DNA of 64,000 nucleotides from Salipiger sp. H15 (GTDB taxonomy: Bacteria > Pseudomonadota > Alphaproteobacteria > Rhodobacterales > Rhodobacteraceae), in contig NZ_CP123387.1 of the NCBI RefSeq assembly GCF_040409955.1, positions 186,001 to 250,000 on the forward strand, written 5' to 3'. Shown in pieces: positions 25,533 through 34,599 of the stretch (position 1 is the first letter of the stretch; each line of letters opens with the position of its first letter). A program made the translations under genes and the position numbers. The notes under the pieces were generated by a model that did not search any database, was not told the DNA's origin, and worked only from the letters and a program-made list of their open reading frames with translations.

Positions 25533-26078
25533 ATGAAATTGCTCGCGATCTGCGGAAGCCTCAGAACCGGATCGTTCAACCGCGCGATCTGCAACACGCT
25601 GCCCGAGCTGGCGCCGGGCGGCTGCGAGATCGTCCAGGCGCCGGACTTCGGCGGCATCCCGATCTACAACGCCGATCTTCACCAGGCCGAGGGCATCCCC
25701 GCGCAGGTCCATGCGCTGGCCGGGATGATCGCCTCGGCGGACGGGGTGGTGATCGTCAGCCCGGAGTACAACTTCTCGGTTCCGGGCGGGCTCAAGAACA
25801 CCATCGACTGGATTTCCCGGCTGCCGGACCAGCCCTTCAAGGGCAAGCACGTGGCGCTGCAGTCGGCGGCGGGCGGGATGCTCGGCGGCGCGCGCATGCA
25901 GTACCACCTGCGGCAGATCATGGTCTTCCTCGAGGCGAAGGTGTTCACCAAGCCCGAGGTCTTCGTGGCCTTTGCCAAGTCCAAGGTCGACGAAAGCGGC
26001 ACAAGGATCGCCGACGAGACCACGCGCGAGATGATCCGCGCCCAGCTCGCCGCCTTCGCGGCGGAGATCGGCGGCTGA
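25533..26078 (+). CDS. NAD(P)H-dependent FMN reductase / flavodoxin-like quinone reductase
   Basis: A 181-aa flavodoxin-fold protein. FMN phosphate is bound by CGSLRTGSFNRAI (about 7-19), and SPEYNFSVPGGLKNTIDW (about 76) is the second FMN-contact motif of the SsuE/ArsH/ChrR group. It could supply reduced flavin to a monooxygenase that makes hydroxyquinol, or reduce a (hydroxy)quinone formed from hydroxyquinol. No partner monooxygenase lies in the window. It starts after an AAAGG site, 60 bases past tctC. Confidence 0.88.
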   Translation: MKLLAICGSLRTGSFNRAICNTLPELAPGGCEIVQAPDFGGIPIYNADLHQAEGIPAQVHALAGMIASADGVVIVSPEYNFSVPGGLKNTIDWISRLPDQPFKGKHVALQSAAGGMLGGARMQYHLRQIMVFLEAKVFTKPEVFVAFAKSKVDESGTRIADETTREMIRAQLAAFAAEIGG

Positions 26079-26125
26079 GGGATGGGGGGCACGACGACAT
26101 GGAAACCCGCCAGGGGGAGCCGCGC

Positions 26126-26938
26126 ATGACCGCCCGCGGGGACACCGATCTTGCGCCGTCCTTCCGGCGGCCGCCGGCCGCGTCGGGCGACGTCAAGTCC
26201 GCGCTGCGGGTGATCCAGGTGCTCGACCTGCTCGGGCAATGGGGCAGCGCGCGCACGCATGTGCAGATCGCCGAAGAGCTGAACATCCCCAAGAGCAGCC
26301 TCACGCAGGTTCTCAAGACGCTGCTGCGCCACGATTATCTTGCGTTCGATGCGGACAGCCGCGGCTATCTTCTGGGACCGGCGATCACCGATCTCGTGGG
26401 GCGGTCGCGGGCCAGGCGCGACCTCGAGGCGGCCGCGGCGCCGGTGCTCGAATGGGTCACCGAGCAGACCGGCGAAAGCTCGGCGCTGAACCTGCGCGAG
26501 GGCGACGATCACCGCGTCGCCGCCACGGTGCTCAGCCCGCACCGCATCGTCGCGCATCTTCGGCTCGGCGACCGCGCGCCGCTGCACGCCACCTCGGGCG
26601 GGCAGGCGATCCTTGCCCACCTGCCGGAGCCGATGCGCGAGGAATACCTCGCGCGCGCCCGCTACCAGCGCTTTGCCCGCAACTCGCTGCTGAGCGCCGA
26701 GGCGGTGCGCGAGAAGCTGAAGGCCATCGCCGCCGCCGGCTATGCCACGGTCGAGGAGGAATACACGCCGGGGATCGGCGGCATCGCGCGGGTGATCCTG
26801 TCGCCGCAGGGCAGGCCGCTGGCCTCGCTCAGCGTCACGGTGCCGGCCGAGCGGATGACCGACGAGCTGCGCGAGAAGGCGCTCGGCGTGATCGACCGGG
26901 CGGTGACCTCGCTCAAGCACCGCGCCGGGCTGACCTGA
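26126..26938 (+). CDS. IclR-family transcriptional regulator
   Basis: A 270-aa IclR regulator. The winged HTH is at about 25-75 (KSALRVIQVLDLLGQWGSAR, then IAEELNIPKSSLTQVLKTLL) and is followed by the IclR effector domain (SSALNLREGDDHRVAATVL to the C-terminus). I prefer the ATG at 26126 because GGGGGAG precedes it at good spacing. An ATG at 26099 would add nine residues. It is in the tctC operon and probably acts at the 16-bp palindrome 24415-24430 on both divergent units. Confidence 0.9.
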   Translation: MTARGDTDLAPSFRRPPAASGDVKSALRVIQVLDLLGQWGSARTHVQIAEELNIPKSSLTQVLKTLLRHDYLAFDADSRGYLLGPAITDLVGRSRARRDLEAAAAPVLEWVTEQTGESSALNLREGDDHRVAATVLSPHRIVAHLRLGDRAPLHATSGGQAILAHLPEPMREEYLARARYQRFARNSLLSAEAVREKLKAIAAAGYATVEEEYTPGIGGIARVILSPQGRPLASLSVTVPAERMTDELREKALGVIDRAVTSLKHRAGLT

Positions 26939-26998
26939 GATGCGGCAGGCAAAGACGATACACCCCCCATTCCACGTGTCCGATTGCAGGAGAAACCG

Positions 26999-27646
26999 AT
27001 GAACACAGCCCTTTCCGAGGTGTCGCGCCAGCGCGAGGACATGCAGGAGCTCCGCAGCCTCGTCGAGAACTGGGTGATCTGGCGCGATGCCGGCTTCTGG
27101 GAGAAGTTCCGCACCGTCTGGCACGACGACGGGCGCATGATGGCGACCTGGACGCAGGGCACGGCGGACGAGTTCATCGCGATGAACCGCGCCGGCTGGG
27201 ACAAGGGGGTGAGCATCCTGCACTTCCTCGGCGGGTCGAACATCGAGGTCGCGGGCAACCGGGCGATCACCCAGACCAAGATGACCATCTCGCAGCGTGC
27301 CGAGGTGCATGGCGTGACGGTGGACGTGGTCTGCACCGGGCGCTTCCATGATTTCTGGGAAAGGCGCGCCGGGCGCTGGGGGCTCTGCCTGCGCCAGCCG
27401 ATCTACGAGAAGGACCGGATGGACCCGGTCGATCCCGCCGCGCGGCTCGCGCTCGATCCCGAGGTGCTTGCGCGCTACCCTGTGGGCTATTGCCACCTTG
27501 CCTACCTGCAGTCCTCGATCGGCTACCCGGTCAAGACCGACATGCCCGGGCTGCGCGGGGAGAAGGTGGCGGCGCTCTATGCCTGCGGCGAAAGCTGGCT
27601 CGCCGGCCGGCCCGTCGAGTGGGAAGGACATGTCTGGGGACGCTGA
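26999..27646 (+). CDS. NTF2-like (SnoaL-type) fold protein
   Basis: A 215-aa protein with an N-terminal cone-shaped NTF2-like domain: LRSLVENWVIWRDAGFWEKF, then a sheet region with FHDFWERRAGRWGLCLRQPI. SnoaL-like families include isomerases, dehydratases and LinA-type dehydrochlorinases. About 75 extra residues follow the NTF2 core, including LAYLQSSIGYPVKTDMPGLR. The start at 26999 follows GCAGGAG. It probably modifies the aromatic or its product, but no reaction can be assigned. Confidence 0.65.
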   Translation: MNTALSEVSRQREDMQELRSLVENWVIWRDAGFWEKFRTVWHDDGRMMATWTQGTADEFIAMNRAGWDKGVSILHFLGGSNIEVAGNRAITQTKMTISQRAEVHGVTVDVVCTGRFHDFWERRAGRWGLCLRQPIYEKDRMDPVDPAARLALDPEVLARYPVGYCHLAYLQSSIGYPVKTDMPGLRGEKVAALYACGESWLAGRPVEWEGHVWGR

Positions 27647-27762
27647 GAGGAGCGGCGGTCCCGGCGCATGGGCGGCCCCGGACATCGGAAACGCTTCCGG
27701 TGACCGGGCCGCATTTCGTTGAAGCGAGGGTGCCCCCCGCGGGGTGCCGAAGGGAGGAGAAG

Positions 27763-28986
27763 ATGAAAGCCTACGTGATTGCCGGCCTCGCGGCCGGATT
27801 TGTCGGCCATGGCCAGATGGTTCTTGCCCAGGCCGATCCCCCGGCGCCCGCCGCCCCGGCGACGGTCGCGCCCGCCGAGGGCCCGCTGCAGGGCCGCCCG
27901 GAAACGCCCGGGGCGCAGGCGCTGGCGATCCAGACGCCGATGCCCCTGCCGACCGCCGAGGGCGACCTGCCGCTCGACCGCATCAAGGTCCCGGAGGGCT
28001 TCAAGGTCGAGGTCTTCGCCAGCGGCGTGAACAACGCCCGCGCGCTGCGCGTCACCGAGGCGGGGACGGTGATCGTCTCCAACTGGGAGGGCAACGCGGT
28101 CTGGGCGATCCCGAGCGGCGGCGCGCCGAAGATGATCTACGAGAACCTCGACTGGCCGAACGGCATCGCGCTGCACGGCGGCGATCTCTACATCGCCGAG
28201 CACCAGCGGATCGTGAAGGCGGCGGACATCGACGCGCATCTCGACAGCCCGCCCGAGCTCGAGGAGATCTACACCGATCTCGGCGAGCCCCGGCCGCACG
28301 GCTGGCGCTACCTCGCGGTGGGGCCGGACGAGAACCTCTACGTCACCAATTCCGCGCCCTGCAACATTTGCGCGATCGAGCCCGGCTTCGGCGAGATCCG
28401 CAAGGTCAGCCTCGACGGCAGCACCGCCGAGACGATCCTGCGCGGGATGCGCAACTCGGTGGGCTTCGACTTCCATCCGACGACCGGCGAGCTCTATTTC
28501 ACCGACAACCAGCGCGACTGGCTCAGCGAGGACCTGCCCGAGGACGAGCTCAACCGGCTGACCAAGCCGGGCGAGCAGCATTTCGGCTTCCCGTTCTGCC
28601 ACAACGGCAGCTTCACCGACCCCGAGTTTGGCTGGGGCTATTCCTGCGCCGATTTCGAGGCGCCGATCGCCCTGCTCGGGCCGCACAGCGCGCCGCTCGG
28701 GATGCGCTTCTACACCGGCGACATGTTCCCCGCCGACTATGCCGGGCAGATCTTCATCGCCCGCCACGGACCGTGGAACCGCACCCAGAAAATCGGCGGC
28801 GATGTGGTCGTGGCGCATCTCGACGATGCCGGCAACGTCACCCGGGTCGAGCCCTTCCTGACCGGGCTCATCCAGGACAACGAGTATGTCGGGCGCCCGG
28901 TCGATGTCGAGATCATGGCCGACGGCTCGCTGCTGGTCTCGGACGACTGGAACGGGGCGATCTACCGGGTCAGCTATGGCGAGTAG
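27763..28986 (+). CDS. PQQ-type pyranose/sorbosone dehydrogenase-like beta-propeller protein, periplasmic
   Basis: A 407-aa exported protein: a signal peptide (MKAYVIAGLAAGFVGHGQMV, cleavage near LAQA), a Pro/Ala-rich linker, then a six-bladed beta-propeller of the GSDH/L-sorbosone dehydrogenase group (COG2133 type). IKVPEGFKVEVFASGVNNAR, LDWPNGIALHGGDLYIAEHQ, GEQHFGFPFCHNG and FIARHGPWNRTQKIGGDVV are characteristic. A dihaem cytochrome gene overlaps its end by 11 nt and is the likely electron acceptor. The start follows AGGGAGGAGAAG. PQQ as cofactor and sugar or aldehyde as substrate are inferred from the family. Confidence 0.82.
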   Translation: MKAYVIAGLAAGFVGHGQMVLAQADPPAPAAPATVAPAEGPLQGRPETPGAQALAIQTPMPLPTAEGDLPLDRIKVPEGFKVEVFASGVNNARALRVTEAGTVIVSNWEGNAVWAIPSGGAPKMIYENLDWPNGIALHGGDLYIAEHQRIVKAADIDAHLDSPPELEEIYTDLGEPRPHGWRYLAVGPDENLYVTNSAPCNICAIEPGFGEIRKVSLDGSTAETILRGMRNSVGFDFHPTTGELYFTDNQRDWLSEDLPEDELNRLTKPGEQHFGFPFCHNGSFTDPEFGWGYSCADFEAPIALLGPHSAPLGMRFYTGDMFPADYAGQIFIARHGPWNRTQKIGGDVVVAHLDDAGNVTRVEPFLTGLIQDNEYVGRPVDVEIMADGSLLVSDDWNGAIYRVSYGE

Positions 28987-29551
28987 GCGCCGCGCGGCCA
29001 CGCTCGCGATGCTTCTTCTTGGGCCGGTGCAGCACGCATCGGCCCAGGAGGGCTTCGAGGCCGTGCAGGAGCAATGCGTCGCCTGCCACGGCACCGGCGT
29101 CTCGGCGACCGAGGATGTGCCCTCGCTCGGCGGCATCGACGCTTACTACGCGCTCTTGCAGCTGGTCGCCTTCCGCTCGGGCAACCGGGCGGGCGATGCG
29201 ATGCAGGCGCTGACCGCGGAGATGAGCGACAACGACCTGCGCGCCGCGGCGGCCTGGGTCGCGAGCCTCGCGCCGCCGCCGGTCCCGGAGGCGCCGCCCC
29301 CGGCCGATGCCTCCGCGGCGGAGGGGCTTGCGCAGGAACACCGCTGCAACACCTGCCACGGCGCCGACTATCGCGGCGGCAAGCAGATCCCGCCCCTCCG
29401 GAACCAGCGCGAGGACTACCTGCGCAAGGCCCTGCTGGACTTCAGCACCGAGAAGCGGCTCGGCAGCCGCGCCGCCATGGTCGAGGTCGCGCAGGCGCTC
29501 TCGGACGCCGAGATCGACCTGCTGGCACGTTACCTCGCGACGCTGCCCTAG
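28976..29551 (+). CDS. Dihaem c-type cytochrome, periplasmic
   Basis: A 191-aa exported protein with a signal peptide ending near HASA (residue 23) and two haem c sites: C34-x-x-C37-H38 (CVACH) and C124-x-x-C127-H128 (CNTCH), one per class I cytochrome domain, joined by an Ala/Pro-rich linker (PPPVPEAPPPADASAAE). The ATG at 28976 lies inside the end of the dehydrogenase gene (11-nt overlap). It should accept electrons from that dehydrogenase and pass them to the respiratory chain. Confidence 0.9.
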   Translation: MASRRRAATLAMLLLGPVQHASAQEGFEAVQEQCVACHGTGVSATEDVPSLGGIDAYYALLQLVAFRSGNRAGDAMQALTAEMSDNDLRAAAAWVASLAPPPVPEAPPPADASAAEGLAQEHRCNTCHGADYRGGKQIPPLRNQREDYLRKALLDFSTEKRLGSRAAMVEVAQALSDAEIDLLARYLATLP

Positions 29552-29568
29552 GCCGGGCGGCGGCGCGC

Positions 29569-30852
29569 CTACTGCCCGAAGCCCGCCGAATAGGGCAGCC
29601 AGGTCGCGAGGCCCGGCATCAGGATCAGCAGCGCCAGCCCGAGGATCATGATCAGCACGTAGGGAAAGGCGCCGCGCACGATCTCGGCCAGCGGGGCAGG
29701 GGTGATGCCCTTGATCACGAAGAGGTTCATGCCGACCGGAGGGGTGATCATCGCCAGCTCGAGGTTGATCATCAGCAGCACGCCGTACCAGACGAGGTCG
29801 ATGTGCAGCGCCGCCATGGTCGGCAGCAGGATCGGCGTGGTGATCAGGATGATCGCGATGCTCTCGAAGAACATGCCCATCACGAAGATCATCGCCATGA
29901 CCACGAGGATGAAGCCAAGCGGGCCGAGGCCGAGATGGGCGACCATCTCGGTGACGCCGACGGGCAGGCGGATGATGGTGATCGCATGGCCGAACATGGC
30001 CGCCCCGGCGATGATCATGAAGACCATCATCGAGGTGCGCATCGAGGCATAGGCGCAGTCCCAGAGATCGCGCAGCCCGAAGTTGCGGTAGACGAGCACC
30101 GCGACGGCCAGCGCGTAGACCGACCCGGCGGCGGCGGCCTCGGCGGCGGTGAAGATGCCGAGGTAGATGCCGCCCATGACCACCGGCGGCGCGAGGATGG
30201 CCCAGATCGAGCGGCGGATCGCGGCGAGGATCAGCGGAATCCCGGCAAAGCGCGGGCTGTCGTCGCCGCGCAGCGTGGCGCTGGCGACCGAGTAGAGGCA
30301 GAACAGCAGCGCGAGCAGCAGCCCCGGGATGATCCCGGCGAGGAACAGCGCGCCGATCGAGGCCTCGGAGACGATGGCATAGAGGATCATCGGACCCGAG
30401 GGCGGGATCAGGATGCCGAGCGTGCCACCCGCCGCGACGATGCCGAGCGCGCTCTGGCGCGGGTAGCCGTAGCGCTCCATCTGCGGGATCGCGCTCGAGC
30501 CGACCGAGAGGGCCGTGGCGACCGACGAGCCCGAGATCGAGGCGAAGATCGTGCAGGCCATGACCGTGGCCATGCCGAGCCCGCCGCGGATGTGGCCGAT
30601 CAGCGTGTGCGCCATGGCGTAGAGGTCGTCGATGACCTTCGCCCGGATCATCACCTGCGCCATGAAGACGAAGAGCGGCACCGTGGTCAGGATGGGCTTG
30701 TTGAGATGGGCAAAGACCGTGTCGGCGACCGATCCGATGCCGCCCTCGAAAATCAGCAGGATGACCGTGGCGGTGAGGCCGAGCGCGGCAAAGATGGGGA
30801 TCCCGGTCAGCAGCAGCAGGATGAGCCCGGTGAAGATCAGCAGCGCCGTCAT
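29569..30852 (-). CDS. TRAP transporter, large membrane subunit (DctM)
   Basis: A 427-aa DctM with about 12 hydrophobic segments, ISGSSVATALSVGSSAIPQM (about 95), GTLGILIPPSGPMILYAIV (about 120) and NLELAMITPPVGMNLFVIK near the end. It is the last gene of the CoA-transferase/lyase/TRAP operon and overlaps dctQ by 4 nt. It converges on the cytochrome gene with a 17-base gap and no separate terminator. Confidence 0.92.
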   Translation of the reverse strand: MTALLIFTGLILLLLTGIPIFAALGLTATVILLIFEGGIGSVADTVFAHLNKPILTTVPLFVFMAQVMIRAKVIDDLYAMAHTLIGHIRGGLGMATVMACTIFASISGSSVATALSVGSSAIPQMERYGYPRQSALGIVAAGGTLGILIPPSGPMILYAIVSEASIGALFLAGIIPGLLLALLFCLYSVASATLRGDDSPRFAGIPLILAAIRRSIWAILAPPVVMGGIYLGIFTAAEAAAAGSVYALAVAVLVYRNFGLRDLWDCAYASMRTSMMVFMIIAGAAMFGHAITIIRLPVGVTEMVAHLGLGPLGFILVVMAMIFVMGMFFESIAIILITTPILLPTMAALHIDLVWYGVLLMINLELAMITPPVGMNLFVIKGITPAPLAEIVRGAFPYVLIMILGLALLILMPGLATWLPYSAGFGQ

Positions 30853-31379
30853 GTCCGGCCTTTCCCGAAAAGATGCCCCAGCAGCCGCGCCACGGCGAAG
30901 GCGCCGAGCAGCACGGCACCGCAGAGCAGCGGCACCTGCGGGATCCAGCTTTCGATCTCGATGGCGCCGGAGGTGTAGGCGCCGAACATCCGGGCAAAGC
31001 CGATAGACTCCCATGTGCTGATGCCGAGCACGGCGCAGAAGGCGAGCACGCAGAGATCACTGAACACCGCGGCCACGGTGCGGGCCCTTCCGCGCAGCGC
31101 CTGGGTCACGAGGTCGATCGAGATGTGGTCGTTGCGCCGGTAGGCCTCGGCCACGCCGAAGGCGACGATGGCGACCAGCAGGAAACCGTTCAGCGCATCG
31201 ACCCAGACCGGAGGCCGGTCGAAGGCGTAGCGCATCAGGGCCGAGAAGGTCGTCAGCACGAGCGTTGCCAGGATAAGCGCGGTGCTGAGCGCCGCGCCCA
31301 GCCGGACGAGGGGCGTCAGCGCGCGTTCGGTGAGGGGGGCGGTCCCGGCCGCCCCCGTGTCGTCCTGCGTGCGGCTCAT
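30849..31379 (-). CDS. TRAP transporter, small membrane subunit (DctQ)
   Basis: A 176-aa DctQ with four hydrophobic segments and the segment-2 motif FGVAEAYRRNDHISIDLV. The N-terminal 20 residues are polar. It starts 3 bases after the DctP stop. Confidence 0.9.
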   Translation of the reverse strand: MSRTQDDTGAAGTAPLTERALTPLVRLGAALSTALILATLVLTTFSALMRYAFDRPPVWVDALNGFLLVAIVAFGVAEAYRRNDHISIDLVTQALRGRARTVAAVFSDLCVLAFCAVLGISTWESIGFARMFGAYTSGAIEIESWIPQVPLLCGAVLLGAFAVARLLGHLFGKGRT

Positions 31380-31382
31380 CGC

Positions 31383-32381
31383 TCAGGCGCCGGACTTCAG
31401 CTGCTCGACCAGCTCGAGCAGCTTGGCGCTGTCGGGGTCCTCGGTGCCGAACTTCTCGTCGAAGGCGGGGCGCATCAGCGCCTCCATCGCGGCATTCTCC
31501 TCCTCCGTCGCGGTCCGGACCGCGACGCCCTTGGCCTCGAGCTCGGCCGGGGCGGCCTGCTGCGCGGCCTCGCCCGCCTCGACGGCCCAGAGCGCCGCCT
31601 CGTGGCCGGCCTTGTCGAGCGCGGCCTTGGCGGTGTCCGAGAGGCCCTGGTAGAACTTCGGGTTGAGGTAGCCGTGGAAATAGACCGAGATCACCGGGCT
31701 CACGACGAACTGGTCCTGCACCTCGTAGTACTTGCGCGACACGGCGGCATCCGCCCCGGTCAGCGCGCCGTCGAGCACGCCGGTCGCCAGCGCCTGGTAG
31801 ACCTCGGAGCCGGGCATCGCCGAGGGCGAGGCGCCAAGCGCCGCGAGCCCCGCGTCGAAGGCCGGCGAGAGGCCGCGGATCTTCATGCCCGCGAAATCCT
31901 CGGGCCCTGCCAGCGGCTTGCCCTTGGAGGTGAAGACCGAGGAATTGGTCTGGAACAGCCAGACGACGTTCTCGACCCCTTTCGAGCGCAGCTTCTCTTC
32001 GAGGAACTGCGCCGCCTCGGACCCATCCCAGTTGCGCCAGATCCGCATGTCCGAGAAGGCGTAGGGCGCGGTGGTCACGGTCATGATGGGCAGCGTCTTG
32101 CCCCACTGGAACTGCACCGAGAAGGCGCATTCGATCTCGCCCTTGGCGACGGCGAGGATGTTCTCGTTGGCCCCGACGAGGCTGTCCGCCCCGAAGACCT
32201 GCACGTCGATCTCGCCGTTCGACAGCGTCTCGACCTCCTCCGCCCAGCGGTCGATCACCTTGGCGACGGAATGGGCGGGCGGCAGCTGGTGGCTGCACCG
32301 CATGGCGGTGGGATCGGCGGAAGCCGCCGTCGATGTCAGGGTCGCCATCGCCGCGGCGATGCCAAGCGCTTTGAAGTCCAT
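31383..32381 (-). CDS. TRAP transporter, DctP-type binding protein
   Basis: A 332-aa DctP-family protein with a signal peptide (cleavage near TAASA, residue 22). MRCSHQLPPAHSVAKVIDRW is the mature N-terminus, with FAGMKIRGLSPAFDAGLAAL holding the conserved carboxylate-binding Arg. VYQALATGVLDGALTGADA follows. It lies between the lyase gene (72 bases upstream) and dctQ. The upstream CoA-transferase/lyase pair suggests a hydroxylated dicarboxylate ligand. Confidence 0.9.
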   Translation of the reverse strand: MDFKALGIAAAMATLTSTAASADPTAMRCSHQLPPAHSVAKVIDRWAEEVETLSNGEIDVQVFGADSLVGANENILAVAKGEIECAFSVQFQWGKTLPIMTVTTAPYAFSDMRIWRNWDGSEAAQFLEEKLRSKGVENVVWLFQTNSSVFTSKGKPLAGPEDFAGMKIRGLSPAFDAGLAALGASPSAMPGSEVYQALATGVLDGALTGADAAVSRKYYEVQDQFVVSPVISVYFHGYLNPKFYQGLSDTAKAALDKAGHEAALWAVEAGEAAQQAAPAELEAKGVAVRTATEEENAAMEALMRPAFDEKFGTEDPDSAKLLELVEQLKSGA

Positions 32382-32453
32382 GGTGTTTTTCCTCCCTTCA
32401 GGGCGTTGTTCCGCGGGGCTCCCTTCCCCGCTTCCGAAGATCCCGCCCGCCCG

Positions 32454-33410
32454 TCAAGGGCGCGCGGCCTGCCAGCTCATCGCGCGCGGCGGCCCGGCCT
32501 TCGCCAGCGCGCCGGAAAGCGCCTCGCCCGGCATCTCGCCCGCGGGGATGTCGCGCAGGGCGACGAGCTTTTCGAGGTCGATGCCGGTGCGGAACCCCAT
32601 GGTTTCGGCGAGGAACACGAGGTCCTCGATCACCACGTTGCCGGTGGCGCCGGGGGCGAAGGGGCAGCCGCCGAGCCCGGCGAGCGAGGCGTCGAGGATG
32701 CGGCAGCCCGCGTCGAGCGCCGCTCCCGCGTTGGCGATGCCGGTGCCGCGCGTGTCATGCAGGTGCAGCACGAAGGGCAGCGGGCCAAGGCGTTCCGCGA
32801 TCCGGCGGCAGAGGCTGCTGACCTGCCGCGGGCCGGCGTAACCCACCGTGTCGGCGACGCCGACCATGTCGACACCCGCCTCGAGGCAGCGGTCGATCAT
32901 CCGCAGCACCGCGTCCTCGGGCACCGCGCCGGAGAGCGAGCAGCCGAAGGCCATGGCGATGCCCGCGTTGATGATCGTCTTGGAACCGGCCTCGTCGCGC
33001 AGCCGCACGACATTGGCGATCTCGGCAAGGCTCTGTTCCTGCGTGCGCCGGACGTTGGCCGCGTTGTGCGCTTCGCTGGCCGAGATCACCACGGTGATCT
33101 CCTGCACGCCGGTGGCCAGAGCATCGGTGGCGCCGCGCTGGTTCAGCGCGAGCGCGATGCCGTGGGCGCCCGGATGGCGGCTCACCGCGGCGATCACCTC
33201 GCGCACGTCGGCGAAGCGGGGCGCCTTGTCGGCCGGCAGGAACGAGCCGACCTCGAAATACCGCACGCCCGCCGCCGCCTCGCGGTCCACCCATTCGAGC
33301 TTCTTCGGCGTCGAGGGCCAGCGAGCGGTCATCTGCAGCCCGTCGCGCAGGCCGACCTCGCGGATGGCGAGCTTTGACGCGGGATAGGCCTTCAGCACGT
33401 CGGCGCTCAT
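32454..33410 (-). CDS. HMG-CoA lyase-type enzyme (hydroxymethylglutaryl-CoA lyase family)
   Basis: A 318-aa TIM-barrel lyase of the DRE-TIM family. The catalytic/metal residues are in IREVGLRDGLQ (about residue 16), the metal histidines in LHLHDTRGTG, and the HMG-CoA lyase active-site loop in SLAGLGGCPFAPGATGN with its cysteine. It cleaves 3-hydroxyacyl-CoA thioesters such as HMG-CoA to acetoacetate plus acetyl-CoA. It overlaps the upstream CoA-transferase gene by 4 nt, which could activate the acid it cleaves. Citramalyl-CoA-type or related substrates are also possible in this family. Confidence 0.85.
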   Translation of the reverse strand: MSADVLKAYPASKLAIREVGLRDGLQMTARWPSTPKKLEWVDREAAAGVRYFEVGSFLPADKAPRFADVREVIAAVSRHPGAHGIALALNQRGATDALATGVQEITVVISASEAHNAANVRRTQEQSLAEIANVVRLRDEAGSKTIINAGIAMAFGCSLSGAVPEDAVLRMIDRCLEAGVDMVGVADTVGYAGPRQVSSLCRRIAERLGPLPFVLHLHDTRGTGIANAGAALDAGCRILDASLAGLGGCPFAPGATGNVVIEDLVFLAETMGFRTGIDLEKLVALRDIPAGEMPGEALSGALAKAGPPRAMSWQAARP

Positions 33411-34546
33411 CGGGCGGCCTCCAGCGCGCCGAGGATCTCGGCGTTGTGCTGGCCGATGCCCGGCACGTCGACCGAGCGCGACACCACCGGCGCGCCGTCG
33501 ATCTGCACCGGCAGCGACGGGGCGCGGAAATCCTTCTTGCCCGCGTAGTGCGAGGTGAAGAGCCCGCCGGGGCGGTTCACGTGCGGATCGTCGTACATCT
33601 CGGCCGGGCGCGAGACCGGGGCGAAGAGCAGGTCGCTCTCCTCCATCAGCCGGACCATCTCGGCGAAGGGCCGCGCGGCGATCTTCGCGGCGACCTGCGG
33701 CAGGGTCCAGTCGCGGGCCGCGATCTGGGCGGGGCGGCCCTGCAGGCGCGGATCCGCCAGCAGGTGCTCGAGCCCGAGCGCGCGGCAGAGCTTCTCCCAT
33801 TGGCCGTCGGTGGCGGCGCCGACGAAGATCTGCCGCCCGTCGGCGGTGGGGAAGAGGTCGTAGACCGGCCATGAAAACACCCGCTCGGGCAGGGGCGGCG
33901 CCTCGGTGCCCTCGATGTCGAACTGCACCATGTGCTGGGCGACCAGCAGCAGGCAATTCTCGAAGAGCCCGGCGCGCACGGCGCTGCCCGCGCCGGTCTT
34001 GCCCCGCTGGATGAGCGCGGCAAGTACGCCATAGGCGGTGAAGAGGCCCCCCATGATGTCGTTGGCGGAGGAGCCGATGCGCAGCGGGCGGCCGCTCGGC
34101 CCGGTCATGTAGGCCATGCCGGTCATCATCTGCACCACCTCGTCCATCGCCGCGCGGTGCTCGTAGGGGCCGTTGAGGAACCCCTTGCACGAGGCGACGA
34201 TCAGCGAAGGGCAGGCGGCGCGCAGCTGGTCGGGCGCAAGGCCCATCTTCGCGAGCGTCTCGTCGCGGAAATTCTCGACGAAGACATCCGCCGTGGCGAT
34301 GAGCCCGTGCAGCCGGGCAAGATCCGCGGGGTCCTTCACGTCGAGGGTGACCGACTTCTTGCCGCGGTTGAAGGTGGGGAAGAAACCCGCGCCCATGCCG
34401 GTCAGATCGCGCGTCTTGTCGCCCTGCGGCGGCTCGACCTTGATCACCTCGGCGCCGAGAAAGCCGAGGAACATGCCGGTCGAGGGGCCCATCACCATGT
34501 GGCTCATCTCGACCACGCGGATCCCGTCGAGGGGTTTCTCGGTCAT
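33407..34546 (-). CDS. Family III (CaiB/BaiF) CoA-transferase
   Basis: A 379-aa family III CoA-transferase. The N-terminal LDGIRVVEMSHMVMGPSTG and LGAEVIKVEPPQGDKTRDL, then FNRGKKSVTLDVKDP, are diagnostic. The loop where the family keeps its acyl-carrying acid reads AGLFENCLL here. The start at 34546 has GGGAGGAAAGCG. A longer ORF upstream lacks a ribosome site. Paired with an HMG-CoA lyase-type enzyme, it resembles the SUGCT-like succinyl-CoA:hydroxymethylglutarate CoA-transferase arrangement. It is divergent from a LysR gene. Confidence 0.88.
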   Translation of the reverse strand: MTEKPLDGIRVVEMSHMVMGPSTGMFLGFLGAEVIKVEPPQGDKTRDLTGMGAGFFPTFNRGKKSVTLDVKDPADLARLHGLIATADVFVENFRDETLAKMGLAPDQLRAACPSLIVASCKGFLNGPYEHRAAMDEVVQMMTGMAYMTGPSGRPLRIGSSANDIMGGLFTAYGVLAALIQRGKTGAGSAVRAGLFENCLLLVAQHMVQFDIEGTEAPPLPERVFSWPVYDLFPTADGRQIFVGAATDGQWEKLCRALGLEHLLADPRLQGRPAQIAARDWTLPQVAAKIAARPFAEMVRLMEESDLLFAPVSRPAEMYDDPHVNRPGGLFTSHYAGKKDFRAPSLPVQIDGAPVVSRSVDVPGIGQHNAEILGALEAAR

Positions 34547-34599
34547 CGCGCTTTCCTCCCAGAACTGCTCGCAAGAGATGTATGTCAGGGCGGCTCCGG

